From assembly GCA_018806915.1 (NCBI GenBank), contig JAGKQI010000105.1:124001-188000 (forward strand): a DNA stretch of 64,000 nucleotides. Direction: 5' to 3'. The stretch comes from Phytophthora colocasiae. Its lineage: Eukaryota; Oomycota; Peronosporomycetes; Peronosporales; Peronosporaceae. Position numbers and translations under genes: made by a program. Below, piece by piece: positions 28,966-39,680 of the stretch. Under the pieces are notes generated by a model. It was not told the origin of the DNA, made no database searches, and was given only the letters and a program-made list of their open reading frames with translations. Numbering within the stretch: position 1 is the stretch's first letter; each line of letters opens with the position of its first letter.

Positions 28966-30211
28966 TTTATTTTTATTTTTAGCGGTCAACGCCGAAGGCG
29001 CTCAGGGCGAGCTCTGCATCAGCCCCGCATACCGGGCGTGTACCCGGCGGCTCCGGCTGCCGTCCTCGATCTATACTTTGACTGTATAAGCTTCCTAGTG
29101 TTTCCATGCAGTAGATCACAGTCCGGCTATCTGGTTATGCATTTGGTAGAGCTGCTCAGCAGGTCCACATGGTCGGAGTCTCTGGGTCTCCTTCCTGTCT
29201 CTTCAGTTCCTCATCTTGCCGGGTAGCTACAGCACGATGCGGTTTATTCAGATCAGTAGCTGATCCTCGATTTACTGACTAATCCGTAGATTTCGTCATC
29301 CAATATGCAGGATAGTCCTCCGCGTACTCTCAGGCTCATCACTTCTGCTCCTTCACGAATTTCCACAAACGTTGCAGCACTTTTCTTTCTCGTTCCTTGA
29401 TCGGCAGGGGTCTGTCGTTGTCTTGGGCACGTGCTCATCTCTTCCTTCGATTCCATCTGAGGTGTTAAAATTAGTCTTTCATTGTCGACACGTCACCTTG
29501 GGGCTACGGGCTTTGTCGTGTTCTTGTCCGTGCGTCGATGTGTCTTGTCTTCTCCTATCTCCTAGACAGTCGAGTATTGTAGCGGGAAGACTGTCTGTCG
29601 GGTACCTTGCACGCATCCTTCACCTTCGGCTGGGTCGGAGTCCGTGACGTTTGTTATCTTTATCACGTCGGTAGATGGTCGGGGTAAATTCCATATGCCG
29701 GGTTCTCATACACGTGTGTGCCATCGCAATTTGGTTTTGTAGTGGGGTCTAGGTAGCGAGCGCTGCGGCGGTCCGCTCGGGCTTCCTATGTTTGTTACTT
29801 CTGTCGAAGTTCATGTTGTTCATGTCACGTGCCTGTGCACGACTGTGACGGCACTTCCGGAAAGACTGTTTGCTTTCCGATGATCCACCTTGTGGTAGGT
29901 GCTCTCTTCATCTTCTCATATTTGTACCTACAATCCGGTACACTCGTCGCCCGTTGGGAACCGTCGCTAAGCCTTCTTGGTCGAATCATGCTGTTAGCTT
30001 CGCGCTGTCACTGCATCAGGCTCGTTCTTTGTTCCTGATGTGCTGCACGGGCCGGCCTTGTATAATGTTGCTGCACTGGTGCTTGTTTTCTTGCTGCGAC
30101 TCATGCTGCACGACACCCGCGTAGCTACGCGGGTGGCCGAGGGGCCCGCCAAGTTCCCCCCCTCGGACTTTTGGTTTCACTTGGGCACCTGCGGGTACAT
30201 ATTTTGGGGAA
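28966..30211 (-). mobile_element. Retroposed element (LINE- or SINE-like) with 16-bp target duplication
   Basis: The direct repeat TAGAGACTTTGCTATT occurs at 28950-28965 and 30212-30227 and exactly brackets a 1246-bp segment. The segment's left end on the + strand is T-rich (TTTTATTTTTATTTTTAGCGG), so on the minus strand it ends in an A-rich tail directly before the duplication. A long, variable target duplication plus an A-rich 3' tail indicates target-primed reverse transcription. The body is G/C-rich with no long open frame. A minus-strand frame near 29253-29456 has no recognised domain. A 5'-truncated LINE or a SINE-like copy are both possible. Confidence 0.72.
30116..30133. repeat. 18-bp perfect palindrome in the retroposon 5' region
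   Basis: CCCGCGTAGCTACGCGGG reads the same on both strands and could form a strong hairpin in RNA. It lies about 80 bp from the element's 5' end. Confidence 0.8.
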
Positions 30212-30712
30212 TAGAGACTTTGCTATTAGACAATCATCTTTGCAAACTCTATTTCAGATCCGCGAATCGACTTCCTTTGTGGGCCAGCGGTGGAAAGCTT
30301 GTCACAGACATGGATCGCTAGAACAAGAACAAGAGTTGTGCTGACTGTCTTTGAATCTGTCTCAAGTCTTCTCTTGAATATCTTGATTAGTCACTTGCTT
30401 AGTGAGCAGTGCTCAGTCGAGCTATCACTCGTAGACATTGCGCTAAGCAACATCGACATTGCCATCTATATGGCCACCACTTGAATGATTCGCTACTAGA
30501 GCTTCGTGTTAGCTATCATATTAGCTATGGATAATATCGTCGTTGGTACACGATCTCTCCAACTAATTTGTATGACGCAACTCTGACTCAGTCGTTCTGA
30601 GACGAGCCCGTTTGCGGATCTCTTCCTGTCATGTCTGTGCAGCGATGTTGCTCAGCTTTGGTTCATATTTCAAAATCCTCTCTACGGCTCAAGCTTCTTC
30701 TCCAACTCGACC

Positions 30713-31249
30713 ATGTCTCTCGCTGTCAATACAACCACTGCACCATCACTCTTCTCAAGTTTGACGCTTGGTGGCAAGAAAGACCCCGTTGAACTGAAGC
30801 ATCGGGTCGTCATGGCTCCACTCACGCGTGTGCGATCAGGAGATGCCGGAGTGCCGACTGACGTGGTGAAACTCTACTACTCGCAACGTGCAACGGACGG
30901 CGGATTACAGATCACTGAAGCTACGAACATCAGTGCCACCGCTCGCGGATACTTTGGCGCTCCTGGGCTCTTCCGTCAAGACCAGATCGAAGCTTGGAAG
31001 GCCGTGACGGCTGCTGTTCACGCGAAGCAGGGCAAGATCTTCGCGCAACTGTGGCATTGCGGACGTGTGGGGCATCCGCTTAACCAACCGGACGGTCAGT
31101 TGCCAGTATCTTCGAGTGCTACCAGCATGGAAAATGTGAAGTCTCACGCCGTGACACGTGAAGGCCGCAAGGACTACGTGACCCCGCGAGCACTCGACAT
31201 CTCGGAGATTCCAGGCATCGTTGCCGACTATACAAGAGCCGCAGAGAAC
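30713..31249 (+). pseudogene. Old Yellow Enzyme / NADH:flavin oxidoreductase, 5' half
   Basis: The start ATG 30713 opens a TIM-barrel flavoenzyme: FSSLTLGG, ELKHRVVMAPLTRVRS (FMN-binding strand 1), QITEATNISATARGYFGAPGL, KIFAQLWHCGRVGHP (the conserved Q-L-x-H-x-G-R block), and IVADYTRAAEN, where a hAT element interrupts it. The family reduces activated alkenes (enones, oxylipin-like substrates) with NAD(P)H. The frame resumes precisely at 32406 after one copy of the target duplication is removed. The interrupted gene would make a truncated, inactive protein. Confidence 0.9.
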
Positions 31250-32405
31250 AGGGCTCTCCAAATAAGTAGGGATTAGGGATTGACGGGGCTGGAGGCGTCT
31301 CAATCCCTTATTGATGAACGTACCCTTAATTGACAATATTATTGTCAACTTCAACTTATAAGATACTATAAAGATCCGGTAAGAGTCGAGGAGTAAAGCA
31401 GTCCTCGAAACCTCTCCCGGTGGGCGTTATACCGTACCGGGGACCACAGCCACTCTCATGCTGGCATTTCCGATTTTGCGAACCAAGTCCAACACTCTTC
31501 TACTCAACTTGTTCACCCTCGTCATCCATGGCTACCTTAGACCCTGGTCTCTCGAACAAGGATATCTGTTCGTTGATGTATCGAGACCAAACAAGCGGAG
31601 GAAGAACCTGCAACGGATGCAACACCTTCATCTTTCAGGACCGAAGTCGCGGCTATCATAACCTCATCTCGCATCTGCGGCGCTACCCAGACTATGAGCG
31701 AGTGCTGGAGCGTTGCGTTCGACAACGAATCCCCCGTCACTAAGTGGACATGTTTGTCGATAAGGACTCCCGTACTACGCATGGTTGGATGAAACTTGTG
31801 GTGCTTAAGGATCTTCCATTTTCGTCAGTCGATGACGACGTGTTTCGAGAAGCGGTTAAGTACAACAAGATCAACTCGAAAACACTTCTCGCGCGAATGA
31901 AAAGCTGCGTGGAATTAATGGAACCTGCTATTATAGAAGAGCTCAAAAGTCAGCAATACGTGCTGATATTTGACGGTTTGACGGACTCGGCCCAGCATTC
32001 ACTGGCCATATTTGTGGTTACTAAGACGATGACTCGTTTCTTGGCTCTTTCTACTTTCGTGGACGAAACATCAATGTCAGCTGACGAGCACATTCAGTTC
32101 TTGGATATGATTCTGGACCACTACAAATTAGACCTGAGCAATCTAGTGGCGGGTGTGACAACATGAACACTAACTGTGCTATCTCGAAGCGGACAGGAGT
32201 TCCGCATGATTGGTTGTGCCTCACACAGCAACTTGAAGAAGAAGCAGATCTCTAAAACCGTAGTTCTTAATCTGTAAGAAGTAGATAGAGACCCCCTTTT
32301 CAATAATTGCGTAAGTGCCAAATATTGAGATGGCCGCTCCCTCCCTTATTGTCCCCCTACAATAATACCCCTTTTTCAATAACAATACATTTTTGGAGAC
32401 CCCTG
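31250..32405 (+). mobile_element. Non-autonomous hAT element inside the Old Yellow Enzyme gene
   Basis: 1156 bp, starting CAGGGCTCTCCAAA and ending with the inverse of CAGGGGTCTCCAAA. It is flanked by the direct repeat CGCAGAGAA at 31241-31249 and 32406-32414; hAT elements make 8-bp duplications, so one matching base may be chance. It contains a broken transposase N-terminal half (31531-32166) and lacks the C-terminal dimerisation domain. Confidence 0.88.
31531..32166 (+). pseudogene. hAT transposase remnant with BED-type zinc finger
   Basis: From ATG 31531 the frame gives a BED-like finger, C-x2-C then H-x4-H (CNGCNTFIFQ, GYHNLISHLRR). It hits a TAA at 31741-31743 and continues in the same frame (VDMFVDKDSRTTHGW and on) through the conserved LIFDGLTDSAQHSLAIF block, which has the first catalytic-type Asp of hAT transposases. 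It ends at 32166. The remaining catalytic domain and the C-terminal dimerisation block are deleted. Confidence 0.75.
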
Positions 32406-33042
32406 CGCAGAGAATGCTATTGCAGCTGGCTTTGATGGAGTGGAGGTTCACGCAGCCAACGGGTATTTGCTGGAACAGTTTTTGTGTGACGGGGTGAACA
32501 AGCGCACGGACGCGTACGGAGGCAGCATTGAGAACCGCGCTCGTATCATCTTCGAAGTGCTGGAGGCTGTGCTGTCCGTGGTTCCTTCAAGTCACGTGGG
32601 CATTCGGTTATCTCCGTTTGGTGAAACCTTTGGATGCAAAGACTCAACGCCTCGGGAGACGTACGGCTACGTGGTTGAGAAGCTCAACAACTATGATCTG
32701 GCGTATCTGCATGTAATTGAGCGACGTGGTCGTCATGCTGATAGCGTTGATGCCCCGGTGGAAGGTGTGTCTCGTCACTTCCGAGGCATTTACAATGGTG
32801 TACTCATTGCGGCTGCAGGTTTCGACCGTATTGACGCTATCCGAGCAGTTGAGGATGGCTCGACTGACCTCGTTGCATTCGGAAGATACTTCATTTCGAA
32901 CCCCGATCTTGTAGAGCGATTGCGCTCAGGATCGGCTCTGAACGCGTTTGATTCCAAGACGTTTTACGTGCAGCCGGATGTGCCTGTGGAGGTCGGGTAC
33001 ACAGATTACCCCTTCCTGGACGAGGACAAGGACGAGCACTGA
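32406..33042 (+). pseudogene. Old Yellow Enzyme / NADH:flavin oxidoreductase, 3' half
   Basis: Continues the 5' half: after the duplication the frame reads AIAAGFDGVEVHAANGYLLE, then NKRTDAYGGSIENRARI (a near-invariant family block), HVGIRLSPFG (Arg contacting FMN phosphate), GVLIAAAGFD and LVAFGRYFISNPDL (the final phosphate-binding strand), ending TGA 33042. All family landmarks are present, so only the hAT insertion damages the gene. Convergent with the mucin-like gene, 130 bp apart. Confidence 0.9.
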
Positions 33043-33171
33043 GCAGAATACTTTTAGAGTATGAATGGGAGATGAACGAGTAGTTCTAGAATAAGGGCCA
33101 TTGTTTCATTTTAAGTTGCTGTGGCTTTAACAAAATCTTGACCAGTTTGGCGATCCCATTCTGATAGCTTT

Positions 33172-35397
33172 TCAAACCATCGTGGGGTTGGAAGGAGTCT
33201 CAATCCCTTGCAATTCCGATTCATTGGAAGGGGTTTCAATATCCTGCAATTCCAATACGTTGTCGAGAGCAGGTTGTCGTTTCCTCGAATACAGCGCCAC
33301 TCCAGCAATCGCAGCAACTGCAGCAACACAACCAATCGCCACAATCCACACGTATTCACCCCCTGCGTTGTCGACACTGTTCGATGACGCAGCTAAAGAC
33401 ACCATTTTTGGTGAATCCGATTTCGTTGCCGAGATAGTTGGTTCAGGGATAATGGGGATCTGCACCACCGGAGGAGTGGTTAGAGGGATTTGAATCACTG
33501 GCGATTGCGACGTCGGCGACGGAATAGGTTCTTCAGTTGTCGGTGCCGGAGTCAGTTCCTCACTCGTCGGGATGGTGGTAGGTTCAGTCGTTGACACTGG
33601 AGTAGGTTCCCGGGTTGTTGGCACCGATGTCGGATCTGCAGTAGTTGGTTCTGGTGTCGGCTTCTCGCTCATTGGTGTTGGCATCGGTTCCTCGGTTGCT
33701 GGTACTTCAGTCGTTGGTACTGGCGTCGATTTAGGCTCTTCCGTAGTTGGTGCCAGAGTGGGCTCTTCCGATGTTGGCGATGACGTCGGTTCCTCGGTCG
33801 TTGGCATCGGCGTAGGCTCTTCAGTTGTTGGTGCTGGCGTAGGTTCCTTCGCAGTCGGTATTGGTGTCGGTCTTTCGGTCGTAGGTACACGCGTTGTAGG
33901 CGCTTTGGTCGTCGGTTCTGGTGTCGGCTCTTCTGTAGTAGGGACAAGAGTCGTTGTTGGCACAGACGTTGCTGGAATTGTAGTGGCGGGGGTGTCTGTC
34001 GTCGTGGGGGCTGGGGTAGTAGCTGGCGTTGTTGATGGATATTCCGTTGTCGGCTCCGGGGTTGTCGGAGGCGGCGTGGATGGGGACTCCGTTATTGGCT
34101 CCGACGTTAAAGGGGTCTCTGTTATCGGCTCCAGTGTAATTGGAGACACCGTTGCTGGATCCTCAGTCGCTGGCTCCCGTGTTGTTGGTCGAATAGAGCT
34201 CATTGTCGGTTCCAAAGTTGCGGGAAGTGTTGTCGGCGGTAACTCCGTTGTCGGGTCCAAGGTTATTGGCTGTGAAGTTTTCTTCGTTGGCTCTGGGGTT
34301 GTCGGAAATGACGTGGATGGAGAATACGTTGTTGATTCCGGAGTTGTTGGAGGGGTCTCCGTTGTCGGCTCCAGCGTTGTTGGAGACACTGTTGCTGGAT
34401 ACACCGTCGTCGGTTCTGATGGTGTTGATGTCGTCGAGGATGGAGTTTCTGTTGTTGGCTCCAGGGTGGTCGGGGACATCGTTGGTGGAGGCTCTACTGT
34501 CGGATCGTGGATCGTTGGAGGCATTGAGGATGGAATTTCCGTGATTGTTTCAGTGGTTGTCGGGGGCATCGTAGATGGAGAATTCGTTGTTGGCTCTGGC
34601 GGAGTTGTTACTGGTGTCTTGGGTGGAAGAGTACTCGTTGTCGGCTCCAGCGACATCGGAGCAATCGTCTTGAGAGGGATTCCCGTCACTGGCACTACTG
34701 TAGTTGGTGAATTTGTCATTGGCGTAGGTGAATTGGTTTCAGGCGCCTGTGTAATTGGAAGAATCTCATTCGGAGCCACAGTTGATAGATGCTCTGTCAC
34801 TGGCAAATCGGTCACTGGTGTGGCAGTTGCTGGAGCTTTAGTCATTGGCTTCAACGCAGGCTCAGGTGCACTCGACTTTGGCGCCTCTGTCCCGCTCGGG
34901 ATCTTTCCACATTCGTAGATTTCACTCAGTTGTGTGGTTTTCATGAACCAACTCTTGTCATAGTCCTCACTGCCGTCAAACAACGCGCTCGAGTCGATAC
35001 TCTCCACTACGTCATCTCTATTGAGTCCCCATTCAGAGCAACCCACTTCCACCACTGTAGCTGCAGGTGTGGCCACTGGCAAGCTCTTGTCGTCTCCACA
35101 ACCTACAGATGGTAAGACACAACCCCAAGTAGAAGCTGTCACCATTCGACACTCTGCATCCTCCCTTGCAACACAAGATCCATCCAAATAGGACGGAAGA
35201 TTGATACGGCAGTCCGTCAACGCGACGTCACCTCGCAGCGGGCAAGCTGTACCAACGGGCAATGCTCCAGCCCCTGAACATGGTGCCCCTCTGGCTTCTG
35301 ATAGCGCGTACGTGGCATCGTTGCACACACTGACGTCCAACGCAGTGGCGAGCTCCACGCTCAACACCACGAGGTTGAGCACGAGCAGGAGCTGCAT
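33172..35397 (-). CDS. Mucin-like cell-surface protein, Thr/Pro repeats with C-terminal membrane anchor
   Basis: 741 aa. A signal peptide ([19 protein letters not shown]) is followed by a Cys-rich globular domain to about residue 165 (ten or more Cys, e.g. [21 protein letters not shown]) and about 480 residues of degenerate 6-8-residue repeats built on T-x-[12 protein letters not shown], which should be densely O-glycosylated. A membrane helix ([21 protein letters not shown]) and a short cytosolic tail follow, the tail with a repeated LQ[DG]IETPSN motif. Such mucins in oomycetes are wall- or adhesion-related. The repeat tract leaves the opposite strand open for 448 codons (33572-34918), a composition artefact. 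Confidence 0.85.
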   Translation of the reverse strand: MQLLLVLNLVVLSVELATALDVSVCNDATYALSEARGAPCSGAGALPVGTACPLRGDVALTDCRINLPSYLDGSCVAREDAECRMVTASTWGCVLPSVGCGDDKSLPVATPAATVVEVGCSEWGLNRDDVVESIDSSALFDGSEDYDKSWFMKTTQLSEIYECGKIPSGTEAPKSSAPEPALKPMTKAPATATPVTDLPVTEHLSTVAPNEILPITQAPETNSPTPMTNSPTTVVPVTGIPLKTIAPMSLEPTTSTLPPKTPVTTPPEPTTNSPSTMPPTTTETITEIPSSMPPTIHDPTVEPPPTMSPTTLEPTTETPSSTTSTPSEPTTVYPATVSPTTLEPTTETPPTTPESTTYSPSTSFPTTPEPTKKTSQPITLDPTTELPPTTLPATLEPTMSSIRPTTREPATEDPATVSPITLEPITETPLTSEPITESPSTPPPTTPEPTTEYPSTTPATTPAPTTTDTPATTIPATSVPTTTLVPTTEEPTPEPTTKAPTTRVPTTERPTPIPTAKEPTPAPTTEEPTPMPTTEEPTSSPTSEEPTLAPTTEEPKSTPVPTTEVPATEEPMPTPMSEKPTPEPTTADPTSVPTTREPTPVSTTEPTTIPTSEELTPAPTTEEPIPSPTSQSPVIQIPLTTPPVVQIPIIPEPTISATKSDSPKMVSLAASSNSVDNAGGEYVWIVAIGCVAAVAAIAGVALYSRKRQPALDNVLELQDIETPSNESELQGIETPSNPTMV

Positions 35398-35796
35398 TTT
35401 GATCGATGACCAACCAAGCGAGATGTAAAGTACAGTGCTGAATAGACAGGCATTTCGTCTGAGGAAGGCAGGGGATCAGTGCGAATGCACCACCTTTTGC
35501 ACGCGTCACGTGCAAAAAGGACGTGCAAAATGGGAACTTCCCACTGCAATTCGTAAAGCGAACATCGCACCAAGAGAAGGTGAAAGTTTTAGCTAGCTCA
35601 TAGCGAAATCTATCGTGACAGTGTAAGTGATACACTTGATTGAATGCCAAGTGTTACATGTCCTGTACTTCAGGAGCAATTACACTACACCTTCAGGCAT
35701 GCGAACAGAAAACACAATCCGTCGACGCTACTAGTACTACTGGTAGTGCTTGTGCTACTTTGTTAATGCAAAATTTGAATACGATTCAACATGTTT

Positions 35797-37872
35797 TCAT
35801 TTAGCCCTCTGTGTCGAAAACGATGTCGATAACTCTGGAGATGACGCTGCAACTTCTCCAGAGCTTAAGATCTCAATATCTCCAGGTAAATCATTGGTTC
35901 TTCTACTGTTCATCTGCTCTCGCTTGAGTTTATACCACCGATAGGCGAAGAAAACAGCAGCAGCCAAAGCTAGAACGAAGAGCACGAGGAACGTAATGAA
36001 AGCAGCCATGTAGGACGATTCTTTAGATCTCGATCTCGAAATGATACCACCGGACCCTCCAAGGCTAGCGGAGCTTGAATCTGTTACTGAAGCAGCCAAA
36101 CTTTCATCGTATACACCATCATAGATATCACTCGTGCTCAAGAAATAGTACTGGTAAGCGCGCGGTGGTGTGAGACTGAAGTTAGGCATCTCACTAACAC
36201 AAGATTTGTCCAATTCACCCAGATCTCCACTGTTAGCCACGTACGACACGAGCAATTTCATACCACAAGTCTCGCTTCCACCGCTCATGGTTGTCGTCCA
36301 CAGTGTTGCATGTGTGGCGTAGTTAAACGTGATCAGCTCCTTCTTGTTCCCGTTCAGTGAATTAAGCAGATATTTCGCGTACTTGTGGGGCGTTTGAGGG
36401 TCCAATTTACTGCTCAGAAGCAAGACACTCGCTTGTGGAGGGATTGTGGCGCTTTTGTTCCAGTATTGATCACGTTCGTAGATAATCCCATTGCCACTGT
36501 AGCTACCGACGTCGAATTGATCACATACTGGTGAAACTTCACGTGAAAAAGCACAATACTGCGGGATATCTGCGTACGAAGCTCCGTTCGTGATTCGTGC
36601 ATTGGTAAACCTTGATACCATCTCGGAGATCGACGGTTGTGGTATCTCCCACATCTCGGAGAAAACGATGAGGTAGTAGAGTAGCGTGGAGCTAAAAGCG
36701 TCGTCTTCACTGCCCGATGACAAATACTCGTAAAAGGACGTGAAGAAGTGGGTTAGAACGTCGAAATCCTTGGCTGCACAGCGACTCAACCGGTAGACGA
36801 GAGGTGGGATTAAAGTTCTCGTAGAAGCACTTTGTAGTAGAGACCCCAAAGTCCTTCGGAGAATAAACGACGCTGGTTCGCTGCTCTGATCACTAAACAG
36901 TTCGTTCACGAGAGCAGCACACGTCGAATTCGCGTTGTTATCGAATTCTGAAATTAAATTCTGCAACGTGACAGCCAAATTGTTTGTCTTGAATCGATCC
37001 TTGCACTCTTTCTGCGTCTCACAAAGTCCCAGAAAGTCATCGCCCACGTCGCTAAAGTCGGAGTCCCATGTTGAAAAATATTCAAACTCCTCTGACGACC
37101 CAGAGCTCGTTGCAACACCATCTAGCACGTATCCAGTCACTTCGGGAGGGTTCAAGTGGATCACACGCTCGACTAATGCCGTACCGTAACTTACACCGTA
37201 CACAATGGTCTTGGCACTGTTCGAGTAGCTCGAAATGAACGTCGCAATGTCCATAGCTGCGCTAGTCATAGAAAAAGACGATAGGTTCCCGTATTTCTTT
37301 TCTAGCGCTTCGGAACAAGCAGGGACTTCTGACGGTTCGATGTTGCTACCCTGAGGAGATCCAGAAGTTGTTATTTGTGCTGCGACACAGTCCAATAACG
37401 TACTACGCCCAGTACCGCGATGATCCATAGTGTAGACGTTCACAGTTCCATCCAGTCGTCCATGTAGCTCTACCATAGCCGACTCCACTGCAGTAGTGCA
37501 ACGAGTTAGAACTGAGTAAATGGTTTAGTACAGGATCATTTCTCACTTACTAGCGGTAGATGAAGCTCCAGGGCCTCCTTGAAGGAGCCATACGTTGGTC
37601 GCAGTGTTGGGTTTCCGTATAGCAGGCACTCGCTTCACGAAAATGTCCACAGTAGAATCGATTGATTGTGGAGTTTTGCAAATTCCAGGGTAGCATAAAG
37701 GAGCGCTGTAGACTGCACATTCGGCGTCTTGATCTCCGGAACCCCCTTCGTCTGCAAAAGTAGACTCTGAACATGGATACCACCCATTGAGGTCGGTACT
37801 TGAAGCAGAATTCAACGCCGTCAAGAACTGAGCGAAAGTCACCATCAACGAGACGGCAAGGTAGAGCTTCAT
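35797..37872 (-). CDS. S33-type serine peptidase, membrane-anchored, array copy 1 (intact)
   Basis: Exons 37872-37551 and 37487-35797 with a 63-bp intron (GTAAGT to CTGCAG) give 670 aa. Signal peptide, Cys-paired N-terminal domain, oxyanion block LLQGGPGASSTA, VYTMDHRGTGRS, nucleophile GVSYGTA (Ser), acid SSKLDPQTPHKYA (Asp) and base NYATHATLW (His): a complete alpha/beta-hydrolase triad of the tripeptidyl/prolyl aminopeptidase family S33. A single C-terminal helix (AAFITFLVLFVLALAAAVFFAYRW) and basic tail would hold the enzyme at the surface. It probably trims peptides outside the cell. It is clearly diverged from copies 2-4, which are nearly identical to each other. Only this copy has no visible lesion. 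Confidence 0.9.
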
Positions 37873-39680
37873 CTTAAACTAGAAAAGGAGAAATGGGTGA
37901 ATCGTCCAGCGAACGTCGTCTTGGGTTCTCGTTGAGCCTTTCATGCGATGCTACGTATTAACAACGCAAATATAGAGCTAACTACGTGTAACCATGCAGG
38001 TGAAAGCCATCCAAGTATTCATTCTGCTAGTTAGATGGCTATTTCTTAGAGGCTAAGGCTTAGACAACTGGCGTTGAAACCTCGACGTGATGCTCTTCAA
38101 AAATCGCTCCCTCGTCCGTCTTCGCTTGGTTACTGGTGTACAGAATGAAGAATAAGACTACCAGCGCCACAATAAAGAGCACTAGAAAGATGATGAAGGC
38201 AGTTTTGTAGTGGGAGCTGTTTCCGGATGTTGACCTGCCACTGCCGCTGGTTAGGCCGTTTAAGCCCAAGCTGGCATCGTACGTGCCGTCGTAGGCGTCA
38301 TCCGTACTCAAATACGTGAACAGATACGACAACCAGGTGCCGGTATGGAACTAGCACAAGACTTGTCCAGATTGTCCAAGTCACCGTTATTGCTCACATA
38401 CGACACGAGCAATATCATCCCACAAGTCACACTGGAAACTGCAGTATCCACTGGTGTTGTCCATAGTGTTCCGTGCGTGGCGTAGTCGAACGTGATGAGC
38501 TCCTTCTTGTCGCCATCTAACGCCTCCAGTAGATATTCTGCGTACTTGTGTGGAGTCTGAGGGTCCAGTTTACTGCTCAGTAGCAAAACACTCGCTTGGG
38601 TTGGGATCGTAGCGCTGACGTTCCAGTACTGGTCACGTGCGTAGATAATCCCGTTCGAGTCGTAGCTGCCAACATCCAATTCGTTACAAGTCGTTGAGTT
38701 TTCCTTGGAGAATGCACAGTACGTCAGAACCCTCGGGTACGTTCCGGTCGAAATCGTTGAGTTCGTGAACCGCTCGAGCATTTCCGACACTGAGACTTGC
38801 GGTGTCTCCCACATCTCGGAGAACACGATGACGTTGTACAGTAGCGTCGACTCAAACGCGTCGTCTTGGGACGGACTGTCGTCCGAGTTCATCGTTGTAA
38901 AGAAGTACGTTAACACGTCGATATCATCTGAAGAGCAGCGGTTCAAGCGGTAGACGACGGGAGGGATGAGGTTCCGCGTACTTCCGTCTTGTAGCAGTGA
39001 CCCGAGTGTCTGTCGCACTGTGTACGACGGCGGTTGCGCACTGTTAAAGTTGCTCACCAACGCAGCACACGTTGATTCCGGACTGTTGTCGAACGATTCT
39101 AATAAACTCTTCAGGGTTGTCTGTAAATCTGTCGATGCGAAATGGTCGCTGCAAGAGCTTTGGGTAGCACAAAGTGCCATGAATTCGTTCCCAACATCTC
39201 CGTAATCGGTATCCCAAGTCGAAAAGTACTCGAACTCCTTTGACGTCCCTGAACTTGTGGCCACGCCATCCAGAACGTACCCTGTAATCTCCGGGGCATC
39301 CAGATGCATCAAACGTTCGACCAACGCAGTGCCATAACTCACAGCGTACACGATGGTATTGGCTCCGTTGGAATAGTTGGAAATGAATGTAGCCATGTCT
39401 GTAGCTGCGCTTGTGATTGAGAACGGTGCCAGATCCCCGTATTTCGTTTCCAAATCTTGAGCACATGCAGGGACCTCCGTTGTGTCGATTTCAGATCCGA
39501 ACGGAGATCCAGTGGTGGTCACTTGTGCTGCAACGCAGTCCAAACGTGTGCTACGGCCAACACCGCGGTGGTCCATTGTGTAGACGTTCACAGCTCCATT
39601 GAGCCACAGATGCAGCTCCACCATAGTTGTTTCCACTGTATAGCAAGACACGATAGTGAAATCCATTAATGCAATTACAC

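Noticed and set aside
33572..34918. 448-codon open frame on the + strand, Val/Gly/Ser repeats
   Set aside because: It is the exact complement of the mucin Thr/Pro repeats. It has no signal peptide or flanking gene structure, and the minus-strand protein has signal, Cys domain and anchor.
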